A stretch of DNA of 64,000 nt from Cardiocondyla obscurior (lineage: Eukaryota; Arthropoda; Insecta; Hymenoptera; Formicidae), in contig NC_091869.1 in the NCBI RefSeq assembly GCF_019399895.1, positions 5,022,001-5,086,000 of the forward strand, written 5' to 3'. The notes below the pieces were generated by a model. It did no database searches, was not told the DNA's origin, and was given only the letters and a program-made list of their open reading frames with translations. The position numbers were made by a program, and so were the translations under genes. Each line of letters begins with the position of its first letter. The stretch's first letter is position 1. This document shows positions 62,793 to 64,000 of the stretch, one piece after another.

Positions 62793-63947
62793 ATGTTTGA
62801 AAGAAAATTAAAGGCACTTGGCTACTTGGAATGGGACAAAGTCAACGGAAGTAGTGAGTAAATCTTTGGCACATGTTATAACCTACACGCCCTGTATTTT
62901 TTTTTTTAATATATATTTTAATAAATGCGTTAGGAATCTGAAAAAGATTAATAACAACGACTATAATTGTTAGTCACGTCGTGCTGAATTATTTTTGAGC
63001 GAGGTTGAAAACTTACCTGGTTCTTGCTCAATGTTTAATTTTTTTTTTTTGTTTATATAATAGGCAAATTTTTAAGTTTACATCATGTTCCATCTGCAGC
63101 ATGGACATAAGCTTTTTTTTGTAACTGTGAGATTAATATGGTAATATTTCAGACCCTGAGCATTTTAGAAAAGTGATTGTATGGTTGGAAGATCAAAAGA
63201 TTCGTAATTATACCATTGAAGATCGTCAAAAGTTGAGGAATATTACCTCTCCAGAATGGCCAGAAGCTTTTAAAAAATACTGCAATGACGTTAACTGTCC
63301 AATACTTGAAAATCAGGTTGATCAATTAGAATGGTTCATAGGCTATGCTATTTGGCTGGAGTTTTCTGATGACTGTAAGCCAAAATAATTTAAAACATAA
63401 AACTAAAATTTTAAGGAGCATAGTTATAAATGTATACTTTAGTTCATCGCTCGGAATTAGTAGCTCAGTTCGGCCGATTTCTGATCGTCTCCGCTTTTAG
63501 TCCCCCACTATCGCTCGAAGCTCAACGACCGGCTGCCGATCGCCCGCGAGACGCTTTAACTTAGGAGCGTTCCTATTTATATTCACGTTAGAATCATACA
63601 CTTTATTAAATAATTAAGAAAAAAAATTTATTAATTATTTATTAAAGTGTATAATTCCAGCGTGAATATACATAGGAACGCTTCTGAGTTAAAGCGTCTC
63701 CCGGGCGATCGGCAGCCGGCCGTCGAGCTTCGAGCAATAGTGGGAGACCGAAGGCGGAGACAATCAGAAATCGGCTGAACTGGGCTACTAATTCCGAGCG
63801 CTGCTTTAGTTAACAGAATATTAATAGAATATATAATTTTTTTGCTAGGTAAAAAATATCAGCAGATTACAGGAAGTAAAGTAAAAGATAAAACGGAAGT
63901 AAATGTACCTAGTATTAAGTCCACAAATCCTTTAGACAATTTAAATT
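62793..63947 (+). CDS. RTRAF: RTRAF (C14orf166/CLE/hCLE), RNA transcription, translation and transport factor; N-terminal part
   Basis: Member of the tRNA-splicing ligase complex with RTCB, DDX1 and FAM98, and of RNA transport granules. Exons: 62793-62853, 63153-63374 and 63849-63947. The last ends in a T followed by GTAAGT, so the gene continues beyond the window; about 127 of roughly 245 residues are present. MFERKLKALGYLEWDKVNGS matches the family start, followed by VIVWLEDQKIRNYTIEDRQK, LRNI, WPEAFKKYCNDVNCPI and WFIGYAIWLEFSDDC. These align well with the human protein. The following Lys-rich segment (KKYQQITGSKVKDKTEVN) is more variable. Intron 2 has been enlarged by a MITE insertion. 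Confidence 0.95.
63445..63803. mobile_element. Foldback MITE, hAT-type, inside RTRAF intron 2
   Basis: A 359-bp element that is almost wholly an inverted repeat: left arm about 63445-63617, right arm about 63631-63803, roughly 90% complementary by eye. Ends read CATCGCTCGGAATTAGTAG and (reverse strand) CAGCGCTCGGAATTAGTAG. It is flanked by an exact 8-bp duplication, CTTTAGTT, at 63437-63444 and 63804-63811. An 8-bp target-site duplication and CA-starting terminal repeats are hAT-superfamily traits. There is no coding capacity, so it is non-autonomous. Confidence 0.88.
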
Positions 63948-64000
63948 GTAAGTATTTCTTTTACTGTGCAACATTTGACACAAGAAATGTATATGCATAA

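Overview
The window is animal nuclear DNA: short spliced exons with GT-AG introns, AT-rich introns and spacers, many mono- and dinucleotide runs, and no operons. The encoded proteins are insect-like. The tandem pair of three-exon gustatory receptors looks most like hymenopteran, probably ant, receptors; that species guess rests on family resemblance only. I rebuilt eight protein-coding genes exon by exon. In each, the intron phases add up to one continuous frame.

Layout. 1-1663 (+): last seven exons of an equilibrative nucleoside transporter that starts outside the window. 1664-5490: AT-rich spacer and 3' UTR. 5491-7323 (-): MAEA, the RING-like subunit of the CTLH/GID ubiquitin ligase. 8232-12247 (-): two tandem gustatory receptor genes, each with a duplicated upstream region containing a 64-bp box that is about 92% identical between copies. 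12933-13722 (+): an RBM7-like RRM protein. 14183-16895 (-): an 11-exon GMC oxidoreductase, possibly the ninaG orthologue. 16896-24476: gene-poor spacer, probably including a long G-alpha-o 3' UTR.

24477-42434 (-): the complete G-protein alpha-o gene in eight exons over 18 kb. Its large introns hold CRE-type palindromes, hairpins and microsatellites but no other gene I can support. 42435-53660: a triplet-rich 5' leader, a GC-rich tract at about 46.5-48.2 kb (candidate upstream promoter or leader of the same gene), a nested inverted repeat near 50.5 kb, and nothing coding that I trust. 53661-62395 (-): RanBPM (RANBP9/10), a second CTLH/GID subunit, with a 5.7-kb first intron. 62793-63947 (+): the first three exons of RTRAF (C14orf166/CLE), divergent from RanBPM across a 397-bp shared promoter. 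Intron 2 of RTRAF carries a foldback hAT-type MITE with an 8-bp target-site duplication.

Most genes are conserved housekeeping or signalling loci and are not functionally linked, except that MAEA and RanBPM belong to the same ubiquitin-ligase complex. I found no clear undescribed system. The most interesting leads are the duplicated conserved box and the exon-like segment upstream of the receptors, a stop-free 255-nt intron and a possible readthrough/3'-UTR intron arrangement in RanBPM, the hAT foldback MITE, and clustered CRE palindromes inside G-alpha-o introns.
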